The notes under the pieces: generated by a model
Database searches by the model: none
What the model saw: only the letters and a program-made list of their open reading frames with translations
What the model was told of the DNA's origin: nothing
Source of the DNA: Phyto melanocephala
Lineage: Eukaryota > Arthropoda > Insecta > Diptera > Rhinophoridae
DNA: 64,000 nt
Direction: 5' to 3'
NCBI GenBank assembly: GCA_941918925.1
Contig: OW799233.1
Coordinates: 147,190,223-147,254,222, forward strand
Position numbers and translations under genes: made by a program
In this document: positions 23,255 through 34,824 of the stretch, in pieces
Layout: every line of letters begins with the position of its first letter
Numbering within the stretch: the stretch's first letter is position 1

Positions 23255-24031
23255 TGGGTGGCCCAAAATTACCGAAGGGTTTGAATTGCTTATAGCTTTT
23301 TTTTTATATTTTTTTTCTTTTCTTTTCAGTATTTTGTAAAAAAGACTTGGGGAATTTAAAATGTAGCAGTACTCAACTGAAGAACGTGCCCAAATTGTTG
23401 AGCTTTATTTTTCAAATCAACGTTCTATTGTCTTGACTCAGCGTGCATACTATTCATAATTTAATTACGAAAACGAAAAATTTGAGAGTAGTTCAACAGC
23501 CAGAACTACACCCATCTAAGTGTAACGTTTTGGTGCGATGTTTCATCGGAAAGGATAATTATTTTTTGAAAATGAACACGGGGTCACCGTTTCCGCCAAT
23601 GGTGCCAGATATCGGACAATGTTGGAAGATTTTTTAAGACCAGCCGTGGAAAACTATCCGCAAGTATGGTTTCAACAAGATCGAGCCACAGCGCACTCTA
23701 CAAAGGACACAATGGCTCTTTTACGGGACATCTTTGGTGAAAGAATTATTTCGTGTACAAGTGATTTTAATTGGCATCCGCGTTCACCGGATTTAACTGA
23801 TCCAGACTGTTTTTTTGGGGTTATTTTATAGAAAAAATCTACGTTAATAAGCCTAGAACCATCCAGCAATTAAAACTCAATATACACGAAGAAATAAACA
23901 ACATAACGCCTGAAGTTTTGCGAAAGGTTATGGAAAATGTGTTGGAAAGACCATGACGGTTATATTTGTCAAACACTGAAATAAAGAAATGTCAAAATAA
24001 ATTTGGTAAGTAGCCTGGCGTGACTTAAAAT
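23255..24031 (+). pseudogene. mariner-like transposon, internally deleted (second lineage)
   Basis: Starts near CTGGGTGGCCCAAAATTACC. At 23361 the start codon is followed at once by TAG, then QYSTEERAQIVELYFSNQRS and TQRAYYS, the N-terminal DNA-binding region of a mariner-like transposase. A deletion then joins to QQPELHPSKCNV, followed by VENYPQVWFQQDRATAHSTK (second catalytic Asp) and WHPRSPDLTDPDCFF (third Asp), then a shift and NKPRTIQQLKLNI-type C-terminus to about 23957. The first catalytic block is in the deleted part. The N-terminal sequence differs from the other mariners in the window, so it is a separate lineage. Confidence 0.78.
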
Positions 24032-24034
24032 TAA

Positions 24035-24965
24035 CATCATGCATTATGGGTGGACGATTCATTTATTTTCCTACCTTTTAAATACAATTTGTATGTTAGT
24101 TGAGGTTGCTATGTGGTAAATTTCATTTGGATCCGTTAACTTGTGGATCTGTTATTTATAAGATTATTGGGATAAGGACTTTTTTTTTAATATTTTTCCC
24201 AAGATGACAAATAAATTTTTGACTTAATGATAATATTGTGAGAAATAAATTATTTCTTACATTGTACTATAGTTTTTTATATTTGCGAGTTGTGTTCTAT
24301 AATGCGTTTGGGTACTGGCAATTATTAAAAGATTTTCCTTTTTCATTAATATTTTCAATTATTTTTTAATGTGCAGGAGATCATTCTAAAATGGCTAGAT
24401 AAACGTTTATTTATTTATCAGAATTAAAAAAAAATATATTTAATGCAAGATGATAGATTTTTGAACTCAAATTTTTTTATCATCATCAGTCATTTTAAAA
24501 CAAATTGTATGAAGTTTGAATACATTAAAAACGATTTAATAAACTACTACCGCATTAAAAATCGCGATGTTGCTTTCCTGAAATGTCAGTTTAATACAAA
24601 TATTGGTTTTCACTCTTTGGCAAAAATGCATAGAAATGAAAAATAAATTGAGATTTTCTAGCAATATTTAAGTGTACAATAACCTACTGGGTGTCTGTCT
24701 ATTTTACCGACTGAATGGCTGGCGCGTAAATAGTGAAAAAATAAATATTTAAATTTTAAATACGAAACATGTGTTTTCTTGCAATTAATCAACTTGTGCG
24801 GTTATCAAAGCTTAAGACAGTAGCAAATTGTATAATGTACAATGTACACATGTTGTAAATGCACATTTAAGTTTAAGTAAATTTAAATGAAAATTTAATT
24901 ACAACTAACACGCGATTCGCATTGAAGCCAAAACCATACAAAAAACTTTTCGTATTGTTTTCATT
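24035..24965. other. intergenic, nothing recognised
   Basis: AT-rich; open frame 24443-24646 has no recognisable content. Confidence 0.4.
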
Positions 24966-24967
24966 TA

Positions 24968-25045
24968 GTTTTATATCCCGTTCAGCGATAATGTAGGGTT
25001 TATATATATAGGTAAATCATTTCGTATGTAATTACAATAAATGAT
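24968..25045 (+). repeat. INE-1-like family A, degenerate 5' end
   Basis: TATATCCCGTTCAGCGATAA, then AGGGTTTATATATATAGG and TCATTTCGTATGTAATTACA follow the order of the family A 5' end (TATACCC, AGGGTATATATAGG, TCATTCCGTTTGTAATT). Only this end is left. Confidence 0.55.
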
Positions 25046-25199
25046 AAAAAGAGACACCTTAGCTTTGCTTGTCAATGTGTCCAGCTGTATGTTTATCTAA
25101 ATAAATATATTTACGAATTGGTACTTTTTTATACCCAGTGAAATCTCTTATTCAAAAAAATAAAATAAATAAAAAAAGCAAACATAATAAATATATGTA

Positions 25200-25395
25200 C
25201 ATATGTATATGTCATTGGTGGTGCAATATGAAAATTGGATTTTGCCACGCCCCTCCGCCCGCAGACCGAAAATCAAAAATTAGACTTCAGAGTGTCACCC
25301 ACCTAAATATTCTGAAGATTTACTGAATATTTCATCAAAATCGGCCCAGCCGTTTGGAGCCCATACGTTACATACATACATACATACATACTGTT
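25200..25395 (-). mobile_element. Helitron-like 5' end, minus orientation
   Basis: Read on the minus strand from 25405: CCTATATATAAAAAACAG, a TATG microsatellite (25367-25392), AAACGGCTGGGCCGATTTTG, ATGAAAT and a block ending GGGGCGTGGC. This is the usual order at the 5' end of fly Helitrons (TCTATATATA, a simple repeat, then an AAACNGN(T/C)NGACCGATTTTGATGAAAT-type block). The 3' end with CTRR is not found. Confidence 0.5.
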
Positions 25396-25700
25396 TTTTA
25401 TATATAGGTTCTCGTGTAGTGGTGTTTGTGATTAAACTGCCCCGAAATGGTTCGACCGATTTTTATGAAATTTTGTGTGAATTTTGAAAACATCTATTTT
25501 TCATACTGCTCAACGCCACCACTTCTTTCACCCCTCCACAGGTATGCCAGACTGCTAAAACGATCTTCTTGAAATTTTCATATAATATAACTAAGGCTCT
25601 GATATGATTAAAAAGATACTTTTTTTACGACGCCTACTTTAACGCCCACTTTTTGAATTATGTACTTACATCGATAAAGTTTTTAGTATTTTTCTTCAAA
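25396..25700 (+). mobile_element. Helitron-like 5' fragment, plus orientation
   Basis: From TATATATAGGTTCTCGTG the block GTGGTGTTTGTGATTAA, GAAATGGTTCGACCGATTTT, ATGAAATTTTGTGTG and later TTTAACGCCCACTTTTTG matches 39195-39478 on the other strand. The two fragments define a family. It abuts the minus-strand Helitron-like end at about 25396, giving a head-to-head pair. Confidence 0.55.
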
Positions 25701-25704
25701 TTGT

Positions 25705-26229
25705 ACACAAATTATAGTCCAGCCAATGCAGAAATAATCGTTTAAGGATCGGTCAACATCTATTTTTCATACTTCTTAATACTTAAGGTGACCCACCCCA
25801 AGGTGGTGGTAACGACTATGATGAAATTTTAAACTAAGATAGATCTGCATAACGTAGAACATATATGGTTAGCGTTGTTTTTTAATGTAAAAAATATTTC
25901 TTAGATATATTTTATATGGAAAAAAACGTTTGCCGGATCAGCTTGTAATATATATAAAAGTTGGCGCAGATTTCAGACAAAATATGTAGTTAAGTCTAAT
26001 GCTATGTAATTTGTGATTTTATATATTTTATTTATTATATAATCGACTAGTAAGAATTTTTTTTAATTTGTAATTCACTTTTATTTGCAACCGCCCGATG
26101 TCGGTTAGAAATCTAAGAGATATATTGATATATAAATACAAATTAATATGATTATTCCGTTAACTCCAATATGTAGATAAGAAATTCGTTAGAAGTGTAG
26201 TATATAAAATTTCCTAGATATTTATAAAA
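25705..26229. other. intergenic, nothing recognised
   Basis: AT-rich; may include more of the preceding Helitron fragment. Confidence 0.35.
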
Positions 26230-26231
26230 TA

Positions 26232-26487
26232 TCGATGACTTACTTCCTCAACCTCGTATCTTAAAAAATAAAATTTTTCAGGAGAGAAATAAAAAACGGT
26301 TCATCTTTTTATACTTCGGTGTTTGGTTAAAAGTTTAAATGCAATTTTTAAGGAATTGATTACACTTATGTATATTAGTAGTAATAATATACTAATCTTT
26401 TTTAGTTAAAGCATAAAACAATCGTTTGATATGAAAAAGTCAAAACCGTATTTTTTAAGATACGAGGTTAAGGAAGTAAGGCATCGA
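26232..26487. mobile_element. 256-bp MITE, TA duplication
   Basis: Ends are inverted repeats of about 39 bp with two mismatches, starting TCGATG(A/C)CTTACTTCCT and continuing to CTTAAAAAATA. TA lies at both joins (26230-26231 and 26488-26489). No coding sequence. Size, ends and target site fit a Tc1/mariner-type MITE. Confidence 0.8.
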
Positions 26488-26574
26488 TATATGTATTTGA
26501 AAATAAGCTCAGAAATTTAACAGAACGGTCTATACTAACAAATTTTAATTTATTTTCTTGACTTGGTAGTGAGG

Positions 26575-26620
26575 GAGATTTAAGATTCGACACAGACGAA
26601 TGTATAAATATATATTTCTT
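26575..26620 (+). repeat. degenerate INE-1-like 3' end
   Basis: AAGATTCGACACAGACGAAT followed by ATAAATATA and TTTCTTTC is a decayed form of the family hairpin and tail (GATTCGGCACAGCCGAAT). Confidence 0.45.
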
Positions 26621-26625
26621 TCTTT

Positions 26626-29600
26626 CACTTCAATTCACCAAACGTTTGTCCAACAAACCAATCGACCCACTAGTGATGCTTTGTTATGTTGACTTAAACA
26701 CACTCACCCAGCCAAATGCATGTGAAATGTGCAATTGTATTTGCGAGCTTTTTTAAATATGTATGTATGAGTGTATGTGTTTATTTAAAATAAAAAATGT
26801 AAGAAAATGATTTCAAACATAGCAATTTAAATACAAGAATACATTGAATTATTTCACGGCGAAAGCAGAAAAAAATAATAAAAATATTTGAATATCTAAA
26901 GGTATTTGTAAAATGAAAATTTACTACTTTATATGCAGAGTTTAACATCACGATTATAGTGTGGTTTTATATACGCCCTTTAGTATATTCAAATACATTG
27001 TTGGTTACTGGCAGACTTTCACTTATACAAGTTTTACAAAACTAAATGCTGCCAGACCATAAAAGTTTTAGTATCCTAAAGCAAAAATATTTTTAAAAGT
27101 TTTTTTAAAATATTTCTTAATTCCTCCAAATTCAACAGAATGATAAAAATTTATTTTATTAACAATATTTAAAATTATAAAGAAACTTTTTGTAAATAAA
27201 ACATATTGTTAGAATAATAGCACACAATTTATAGAAAAAAAACTACAATTATTCAAAAACCAACCAAAATTTATTTGTAAATCGAAATTTGTATAATATG
27301 CTATTATTTCATTGTAGTTTTAAAATTAAACTTAAGTATTTTGACAATAGGAGTGATATTGCCCTCTTCTTTTCGTCACAATATTTGAAAAGTTGACCAT
27401 AAAGTAGTCGTGTCAGAGTAATTTTTGTAAATAAATTTTACTAAGATATTGCAATATAAAGTTTTTTATTATTTTAAAATCTTTGTTAATAGCGAAATCA
27501 TATGAATTTAAGAAAAATCGTTATATGGAATGATGGTGTGGATGAGTTACCATAATTTTCTGTTATTACAATAATATTAACCAAAAGCCTATATTTCCAA
27601 AATTTGGGAATCATACACCCTAGTTATGTAAATTTTATTACGTTTCAAATTTTATTATTAGTAAAGTATACCGTTTGCCAGGGTTGGGAATTTTACTTAT
27701 CTATTTATAATACACAAAGACGATTATTAGAAAAATTATATGAATTAAGATAAAAGCGTCTTATGGGAGCGTTAAAGTAGACCTTTCACCTTCATTTTCA
27801 AATAATCCCATAATATTAACTATAAAACTATATTTAGAAAATTTCAGAACCGTACATCTAATTCTGTAATATGAAATTTTAAATAATAAATAAAAAAAAA
27901 AAACAATGTGAGGTGTAAGTTTTCGTATATGCATATCTCATCTCGTAATTTTCGGATTTGAATTATGTTTTGGGGAAGATACTTTTTCACTCAAGAAATA
28001 TAAAATGTGAAATTTTATTACTTTACGTCATTGCGTTTGGACGCAATCGACATTTAATCAATGTCAGAAAGACATTTTTTTAAAGCTATAATCCTCTTAA
28101 TAATAGAACGGTCTCAATACCAAACATATTTGATATATAGAAAATATTTTGAAAAGTTGTATACCCTGCACTTTTCTGTTCGAGGTGTATTGTGGTTTTA
28201 ACGGAAGGACATAGCTAGGTGGTCCTTAAATGAAACTTAGAAAGTTTATACTTTATCCCATCGGAAATTAATATTTTAATATGTTACCAATGGAATAATA
28301 AAACTAATATATCCATGACCTGTTTGGTTAAAAAATCTTCTCTAGAGGCGTTGCAGTAAACTTTGAAGTTTTTTAAGCTGCTGGCACGTTGAAGAAATGA
28401 TCTAGCAGTTTCTTTGAAGCTCCCAACCCCGTGAGAACACTTTATATTTTGAAAACAAGATTTTGGAGTAAAATATCACCAACAAGATGTTGCTGACAAC
28501 ATTAGGTTTAACCGTTGTAACCACTGACCTATATTTTTCAGCGAACTGCCATTAAACCGAATACACAAATTGAAAATTTATAAAAAAAATTTCTTAAGGT
28601 GCAAAATTATTTTACAATAAGAATTTTCTTAATAATTGTTTTTATAACCTTCTGGTTTCCGTATCAATAAAATAAATTTATAATTTAAAAACTAAAAAGT
28701 GTGGAGTCTCCGACTATCAACTGTAACTCCTCAACTGAAATAAAACTTTAATATTTTATGGCATCCCTAGCAAATACCGTAAAATATTGTATGCTAAATA
28801 AAAATTTATATTTTTTTTCGATTTTTTTAAACGGAAAAACGTTAAACACCCACGAATAGCACTACAGCAATCAGTAGTCGTAGTACTAAGTATACAATTA
28901 AATTCTTTCAGTTTATGGCCACTCTAGAAAAAAGTAGTTTCTTGATCGCCATCGTGGCGATATAAGTGTAAGAGTGTGTACCTATTTAGCTGTTGAAATT
29001 CTTGTAATGAGTAGGCTGGATAACACTTCAACAACTATTCAGCTGAAGTAACAACGTATGAAAGAAAATGTAAAACTTTATATAAATTAAAATATTTCAC
29101 ATTGTAATTTAAAATAAAGAAATACATTTACTGGATACAAAACATTTTTCATTTTGAAAAATAAAATTCATTGCTATAAATATATTGAAATTATTCACAT
29201 GAATATAGATAATCGATAACTTAAATTAATGTACTTATAATTAGCACTTTCATGTGTATGTAGGACTTTTCATAATTTTAATAAGCCTGATAAAGAACAT
29301 ACTCTATCGAGTTTATACTTATACAAATTCTTTAACAATGCTTTTACCTACTCATTGATTTCGTGGACAACAATATTGCAATAAACATTCTATTGAAAAA
29401 TTAAAAAAAATATATGTATACATCTGTATTAATTAAGCGCTCACTGTGTTGTAGGTATGCATCATAAAATATGAACTGGTGTTGTTTTTTTTTTCAACTA
29501 CATATACATACATACCAATATATATATTTTATATATAGAAAATTTTAGGAATTCTTTACTTCCTTATATACAAAATGTTTTATGTTTAATTGTTATATAT

Positions 29601-30103
29601 TTTTATTCTCTTGTTTAATTGCTAAAACGTGCCATAAGGAAATATTTTACTCAAACGTATATGTAGTTACTGAAAGAAATCTTATGTGGCAGGTTGTTTT
29701 TAATGAGAAGTGCATAAATGATATAAAAATATACATACTTACGTTCTTATTTACACATCCATAAACACACACACACATGCTCATAAAGTTATTCATTCAC
29801 TCTTTCATTCAGTCATACTAATTATGAAGCAACAAAAAAGTCACGTTTCTCACCAGTAAAATAACAAAATAAAAATTATTTATTTCCTTTGAAGAAATAC
29901 ATCCTTACATATGTAAGTAAGAGACACATGAACTCATACGCATTTTCAAAAAAATATTTAATCATTAAAAATTAATATATATTGTAAAAATTTAAAAATA
30001 ATAAAAAAAGCCATATATTTAAACGACAAATAAAACTATAGAATTTTTGTTTAAAAGTTAAATCCTGCTGTTAGATTAAAAAAAAAATACACGACTCCTA
30101 GAT
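26626..30103. other. intergenic, no gene recognised
   Basis: About 3.5 kb of AT-rich sequence. A slightly less AT-rich stretch lies at 28320-28560 and another at 28680-29050; neither has a frame or repeat I can name. Confidence 0.35.
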
Positions 30104-30106
30104 TAA

Positions 30107-30235
30107 TGTGCTGTTTTCACAAGCCGATTGAGTGATTGTCTTGGACGATTTATGTGTATTTTGTTATTGTAACAAAAACAAATTACACATAAATCGTCTA
30201 AGACAATCACTCAATCGGCTTGTAAAATCAGCACA
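30107..30235. mobile_element. 129-bp full palindrome (fold-back MITE), TAA duplication
   Basis: The sequence from TGTGCTG to CAGCACA is one nearly perfect inverted repeat centred at about 30171, with the arms sharing CAAGCCGATTGAGTGATTGT and ACGATTTATGTGTA. TAA flanks it at 30104-30106 and 30236-30238, which fits PIF/Harbinger-type insertion. If transcribed it would form a long hairpin RNA. Non-coding. Confidence 0.8.
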
Positions 30236-30238
30236 TAA

Positions 30239-30430
30239 GAGACCAATTGGCCCATATATGTATATTTAATAATAAAATTTAAATATTCAACCAATATTTA
30301 ATATCCAATTAGAATGAATCTCGTTACTGCATTAAGTTGAGCCTAGTAAGTGAAAGAGACGTGGTTGTAATAAGCTATGATCGCCTTCTTATTTCTTAAA
30401 AAAAATTGTTCTTGCACATGCATGTACATT
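30239..30430. other. short intergenic spacer
   Basis: Nothing recognised. Confidence 0.4.
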
Positions 30431-31250
30431 TTAATACCTGCCCACAAAAAAATGGCGAAGGTATATTCATTTTGTCATTCCGTTTGTAAAACATCGAAAT
30501 ATCCATTTAAGACCCTATAAAGTATATATTTTTTGAGTAGGGGTTTCATTTTATGACGACCTAGTTATGTCCGTCCGTCTGTTAAAAGCACGATAGAGAT
30601 AGGACCGAAACAGGTAGGCGGCTGCAATTTTGCCAGAATATTTCCCATACACATGGTTTGTTTGTTATTGAAAATGGGCTAAAACGGAATATTAGGAAGA
30701 GAGTAATAGCTCGTAATGCAAGAGTAGGTCAAAGAACCATATTCTTTCAACATCGAATAAAATGCAATTGTGTCCAAATGTAGAGCCATAAAATTTCGAA
30801 TATATATTTTCTGATTAAAAAAATATTTTTCTCTGAAAATGGCTTAAGCCTTTGTATTAGGAAAGCAGTTATACATCAAAATGTAAGAAAATTTTTACCG
30901 CAAAGTGTATTTTTCGGTATATATAAAATCTTAAACGTAATAAAACTGACAAAATCAGATGTATGATTAGGCTTTGTACTAACAGAAAATAAATGTGACA
31001 TTTCCACTTTTACACCCACCTCTCATATAATGCTTTAACGTTCACTATCATTGAATGACAAAATTTAAGGAAACATTTTGCTAGCATTTTGATGTTATAC
31101 AAAGCAATTGATACATATTTTAGTACAAAGAGATTATTCCATAGCGATTACTGTTTATAGCAAAATAATAAATTTTTTGCTAAAAAAGTACATCAAATTG
31201 GTTCTGGGTATAAAAATTCGGCACCGCGGAATAAAGTGCTCTTACTTGTT
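30431..31250 (+). mobile_element. INE-1/DINE-1-like element, family B, full length
   Basis: Begins AATACCTGCCCAC...GGCGAAGGTATATTC, a self-complementary 5' end, then TTTGTCATTCCGTTTGTAA, GACC(C)TATAAAGTATATAT, the GTCCGTCCGTCTGTT block and a middle with ACACCCACCTC. It ends GGGTATAAAAATTCGGCACC...GCTCTTACTTGTT. This is the INE-1 layout; the middle and 5' hairpin differ from family A. It ends directly against a family A copy at 31250. Confidence 0.8.
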
Positions 31251-31535
31251 ATACCCTTCACACAATGTAAGAGGGTATATATAGGTTTGTCATTCCGTGT
31301 GAAATTTTTACAATTTTCATATCCGACCCAATAAAGTATATACTTTCTGAAAGCTTATGAATAGGCGAGTCGATTAAGCTCTGTCAGTCTGTCCATGTGT
31401 ATGTTGAGATCAACTTTTTGAAACCCCCGACATCGCCTGGACCCATGTAAGGTATTAAAATATCAGAAATATTGGGGAGTAGATTGGTATTGAAAATCAG
31501 AAACATTGGTATTGAAAATCAGATAGATTTGATGT
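31250..31535 (+). mobile_element. INE-1/DINE-1-like family A, 3'-truncated
   Basis: Starts TATACCCTTCACACAATG at the very end of the family B copy and runs through the CATTCCGTGTGAAATTTTTA and GTCAGTCTGTCC blocks to about 31535, where similarity stops; the A/T tract and 3' hairpin are missing. GAAACATTGGTATTGAAAAT appears twice at 31478-31521. Confidence 0.75.
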
Positions 31536-31656
31536 CATTTCTGGAAAGCTTTAATATCAATTTGGTTTAAGCTTTGCTAATTACTAAATAGATCCAAAAA
31601 TAGTAGGGTTCGACAAAGGGGGAGTGATACCCTCTTATGAATAAAATACTATTTAT

Positions 31657-31877
31657 CAGGTATGTGATGGAAATCGAAAACGAGAACGAAGCAATTTTGA
31701 AAGTTCGTTTTAATACTCTATGAATAAAATTTTTGCAATTTTTGTTATAAAATTCTTTTTAATATAGAAATATTTATGTACATATATAACAAATATTACA
31801 AAAATTTTATTCATAGAATATTAAAACGAACTTTCAAAATTGCTTCGTTTTCGTTTTCGATTTCCATCACATGCCTG
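31657..31877. mobile_element. 221-bp fold-back MITE
   Basis: CAGGTATGTGATGGAAATCG at the left is matched at the right, inverted, by CAGGCATGTGATGGAAATCG, and pairing continues for about 92 bp per arm (AACGAAGCAATTTTGAAAGT and beyond) around a short AT loop. TAT flanks both sides (31654-31656 and 31878-31880). Non-coding. Confidence 0.8.
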
Positions 31878-31880
31878 TAT

Positions 31881-32963
31881 GACTTTTATCGCATTTCAAA
31901 CAAATGATGGCAGTTAATGTTAAAATCTATCTTCTAAGGAATACATTGCAAAGCCTATGTTTGGGGCAGCAAAGCGAACCGGGTTCTGTTAGTATATAAG
32001 TAGTCACATCTTAAATTACTACGTTTAATTAGATATAAGCCACATCATATAAACATACAATTCGACAAGGCCTTAGGCTGTGTGTGATGTTAAGTACATG
32101 TGTATTTATATGAGAATATGTCAAACGTAATAGTAAAATCAATAAGAATTTGTTAACCTTTCGGACATATCAAATTACTCTGCCCAATGTGCAATTATCG
32201 TATACAATGTGAAATAAGAATTTTGTGTAAATCGATAATAACGATAAATAAATTTCAACTTTAATATTTTTATGGTCTTTGCATTTTGATAATATTCTTT
32301 TAACTAGTAGTATTTATGCGATACAAAACAGGTACGCCTACTTCTAGTATCGATTATTATTTAAATGCTTAAACGAATCGATATGTTTCCACCTTTTGAC
32401 CAAGTGTTGTAGCTGCTGTTGCAATATTCCAGTTGTATACTTGCTTGTGCACACTTGTGTATACTTGTTATTCCAACTGGCAGGCAGATGTCTTAAGCTT
32501 AAATTCAAGGATGTATGATGATAGTACGCAGCATGTTGTTGTTATTGAAACTAAACAAAGAAACAGTTGCTCTTGTAAATGCCAGGCCAAAAGGCGCCAT
32601 CTATCTGTTATGACGCGACGCTCTTCCAGTGTTGCACAAACACATGTTTTTCTAGACATCATTTGTACATGATACCCTACACTTACCAGTTATAAGAGTT
32701 TGCAACATACGTACATTTTAAAAGCGCACTTAGTAAGAAAGGTTTTAATAATGATTTACAATGTAAGAAACACTTACAAATTTGAAAATTTTATGTCTTC
32801 GGCTGGTGTTTATGGCGATTCTATAAATTTTATTCCGTTTTTCTATTTGAAGAATTGCATATAAATATGTATGTATGTCTGTATATGTTGTCTGTACATA
32901 ATGTTGATTTCATTCGGTCTATAGCTGGGCAATTGCGCATGTTCGACTCTCTTATTAAATACA
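31881..32963. other. intergenic, nothing firmly recognised
   Basis: The stretch 32400-32680 is less AT-rich and contains GTATACTTG repeats near 32435-32470. Two overlapping short frames on opposite strands lie there with no recognisable product. Confidence 0.35.
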
Positions 32964-32964
32964 A

Positions 32965-33350
32965 TGGGCCAATTCAAAGTAGACTCTCATATTGTACTAT
33001 GTCATATAATTCATATTAATATGACTAGTGACTTTGAACACCTTTTGTTAACAAATTATGTATTTAATACAAGAAAGAAGACAAAGAGATGACGCTGTTA
33101 AAAATTGTATGTATACAGGAAAGAAGAAAATAGAAAATATTCTCTCTGAGAGGTGAGAAGCGAAGAAATTCTCTCTGAGAGACAGTATGGTTAAAAGTAT
33201 AACATAAACAATTTCTTATACATAGGAAACAAATGTGTAAAGTCATATTATTTTTTTGTATGGAAATTACTAACAAAAATTTTAAGCATGCATAAAATAA
33301 TAAGAAATAGTACAAATACGACTGATATGCAACCACTTTGAATTGGCCCA
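32965..33350. mobile_element. possible 386-bp MITE
   Basis: TGGGCCAATTCAAAGT starts at 32965 and its exact inverse ends at 33350. The interior has a duplicated ATTCTCTCTGAGAG (33139 and 33168). No clear target duplication is visible, so the call rests on the 16-bp inverted ends. Confidence 0.5.
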
Positions 33351-34385
33351 ATATATTTAACATGAATTGCTGCCTTGTGGTTAAACCATAAATCAATTGC
33401 ATACTCTAACATACATGTGTATGTAAGTACTCGAAGACCAATATGTTTATTGGCGAATAAGTGGGAGTAACTTCAGTGCTATCATCAACTATGGTAAATC
33501 TCACGGCAGGTTTTATAGAAAAAAGAAAAAGACTAAAAAAAAGGAAGAAGGAAATGCTAAAGTGATTATTTGTTGATTTGTGGTGTTGTTAAGATTTATA
33601 GACATTTTATACAATGAATCTATTGCCATTTCCCTTAGAGAAAAAAGACTTAACTTCATAATTGATGTTAATATTGGTTATTTTATTAATAATTGCATTT
33701 AACACATTTTTCAAGCGAAAGCATATGAAAGCTGCTTTAAAATATTGTACGCTGGTATTGTCTCATTACTTACAATATGAATTATTGTATCAGTTCTAGG
33801 GATGATATTACTCGTGTCCAGTTTTTGTTTTACTTTTTCCTGCTAAATATCCTTTTACAGCTTTGTAGCCTTTAATAGGAGACATAGATTCGATAAATAG
33901 GGTCAGCAAGTGGCCATAAAAATATCTATTTTTTTTAATTGACCTCTCTATGATTGACGTGACCGCAATAAGAGCAACATATTGTGACTGAATTGGATAT
34001 AAGACTGTAAGTTTTTATGAGATAATCCCATATAATAATATCATATAATTAAGCATAATCATAATATTATTACGTTTATGCCTTTTGTAAGATCTGGAAT
34101 ATTTTTTTTAACTAAACATGAATTTTTTTGACGGCAAACCTTAATTATCACTCTTAAAATTAACGTAATATTATTTTAAGGCGTATAAACACAATCAAAT
34201 CAGCATCTCGATATACATTTACAGAGTTTGCGAGAAATCATCATGGGGCTTTGAAATTTTATAACTTTTTGTTTTATGTATATATTTTATGTCAATTTGC
34301 TCATATTCACAACTGAACAAAGAACATGAATAATAAAATTTTATTATTTAAATTAGCAAAAAATGCATATCGTTCACTTTTAAAC
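33351..34385. other. intergenic, nothing recognised
   Basis: AT-rich; no feature seen. Confidence 0.4.
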
Positions 34386-34389
34386 GTCA

Positions 34390-34820
34390 GAAATTTCCTC
34401 CATTAGGTCATCATCATCATCAACATGATACCGTAAGAGATTTGCTTCGAACTGGTGGACCATGCTTAATTCGCATTGTGGAAAATATTGAACATGTAAA
34501 GTGTTAACAAAACAGTTCGAGGCATGTACCAGAACGAGTTTTGCTTAGCAAAGAATGGCTACAAATTCACTACAGCGCATTCTAAAATGAAGATTTACTA
34601 TTTTTTATATATAAGATAATTAAGGAGGAAGTTAAACAGCAGATCATCGCCAAAATTTAAAATTTGACTATGTAAAGAAGCTCATTTCCATTTGAATGAC
34701 TTTGTTAATAAGCAGAACTTTAGGTTGCATGGCTTAGAAAATCTAAGGGCACTTCACTAACGCCAGTTGCAAGATATAACATGCACATTATCGTGTGTCA
34801 TTACATCTGAAAATATCATT
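34390..34820 (+). pseudogene. mariner transposase remnant, N-terminal to central part
   Basis: The + strand reads RDLLRTGGPCLIRIVENIEHV, then after a shift SSRHVPERVLLSKEWL (the linker between the two HTH motifs), EEVKQQIIAKI, and later HFHLNDFVNKQNFRLHGLEN. The order matches a mariner transposase from the HTH linker to just past the first catalytic region. The first catalytic Asp (SDEAHF) is lost in a degraded KKLISI stretch. Many stops; dead. Ends not found. Confidence 0.65.
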
Positions 34821-34824
34821 AAAA

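Noticed and set aside
25367..25392. CRISPR-like or regulatory tandem CATA repeat
   Set aside because: Simple microsatellite at a Helitron-like end; no spacers.
28141..28200. TATACCCTGCAC...GGTGTAT as another INE-1-like 5' end
   Set aside because: Following blocks (CATTCCGT, CCGTCTGTCC) are absent.
33064..33402. 112-codon minus-strand frame as a membrane protein
   Set aside because: Hydrophobic by AT bias; overlaps the inverted repeat at 32965-33350 and has no family resemblance.
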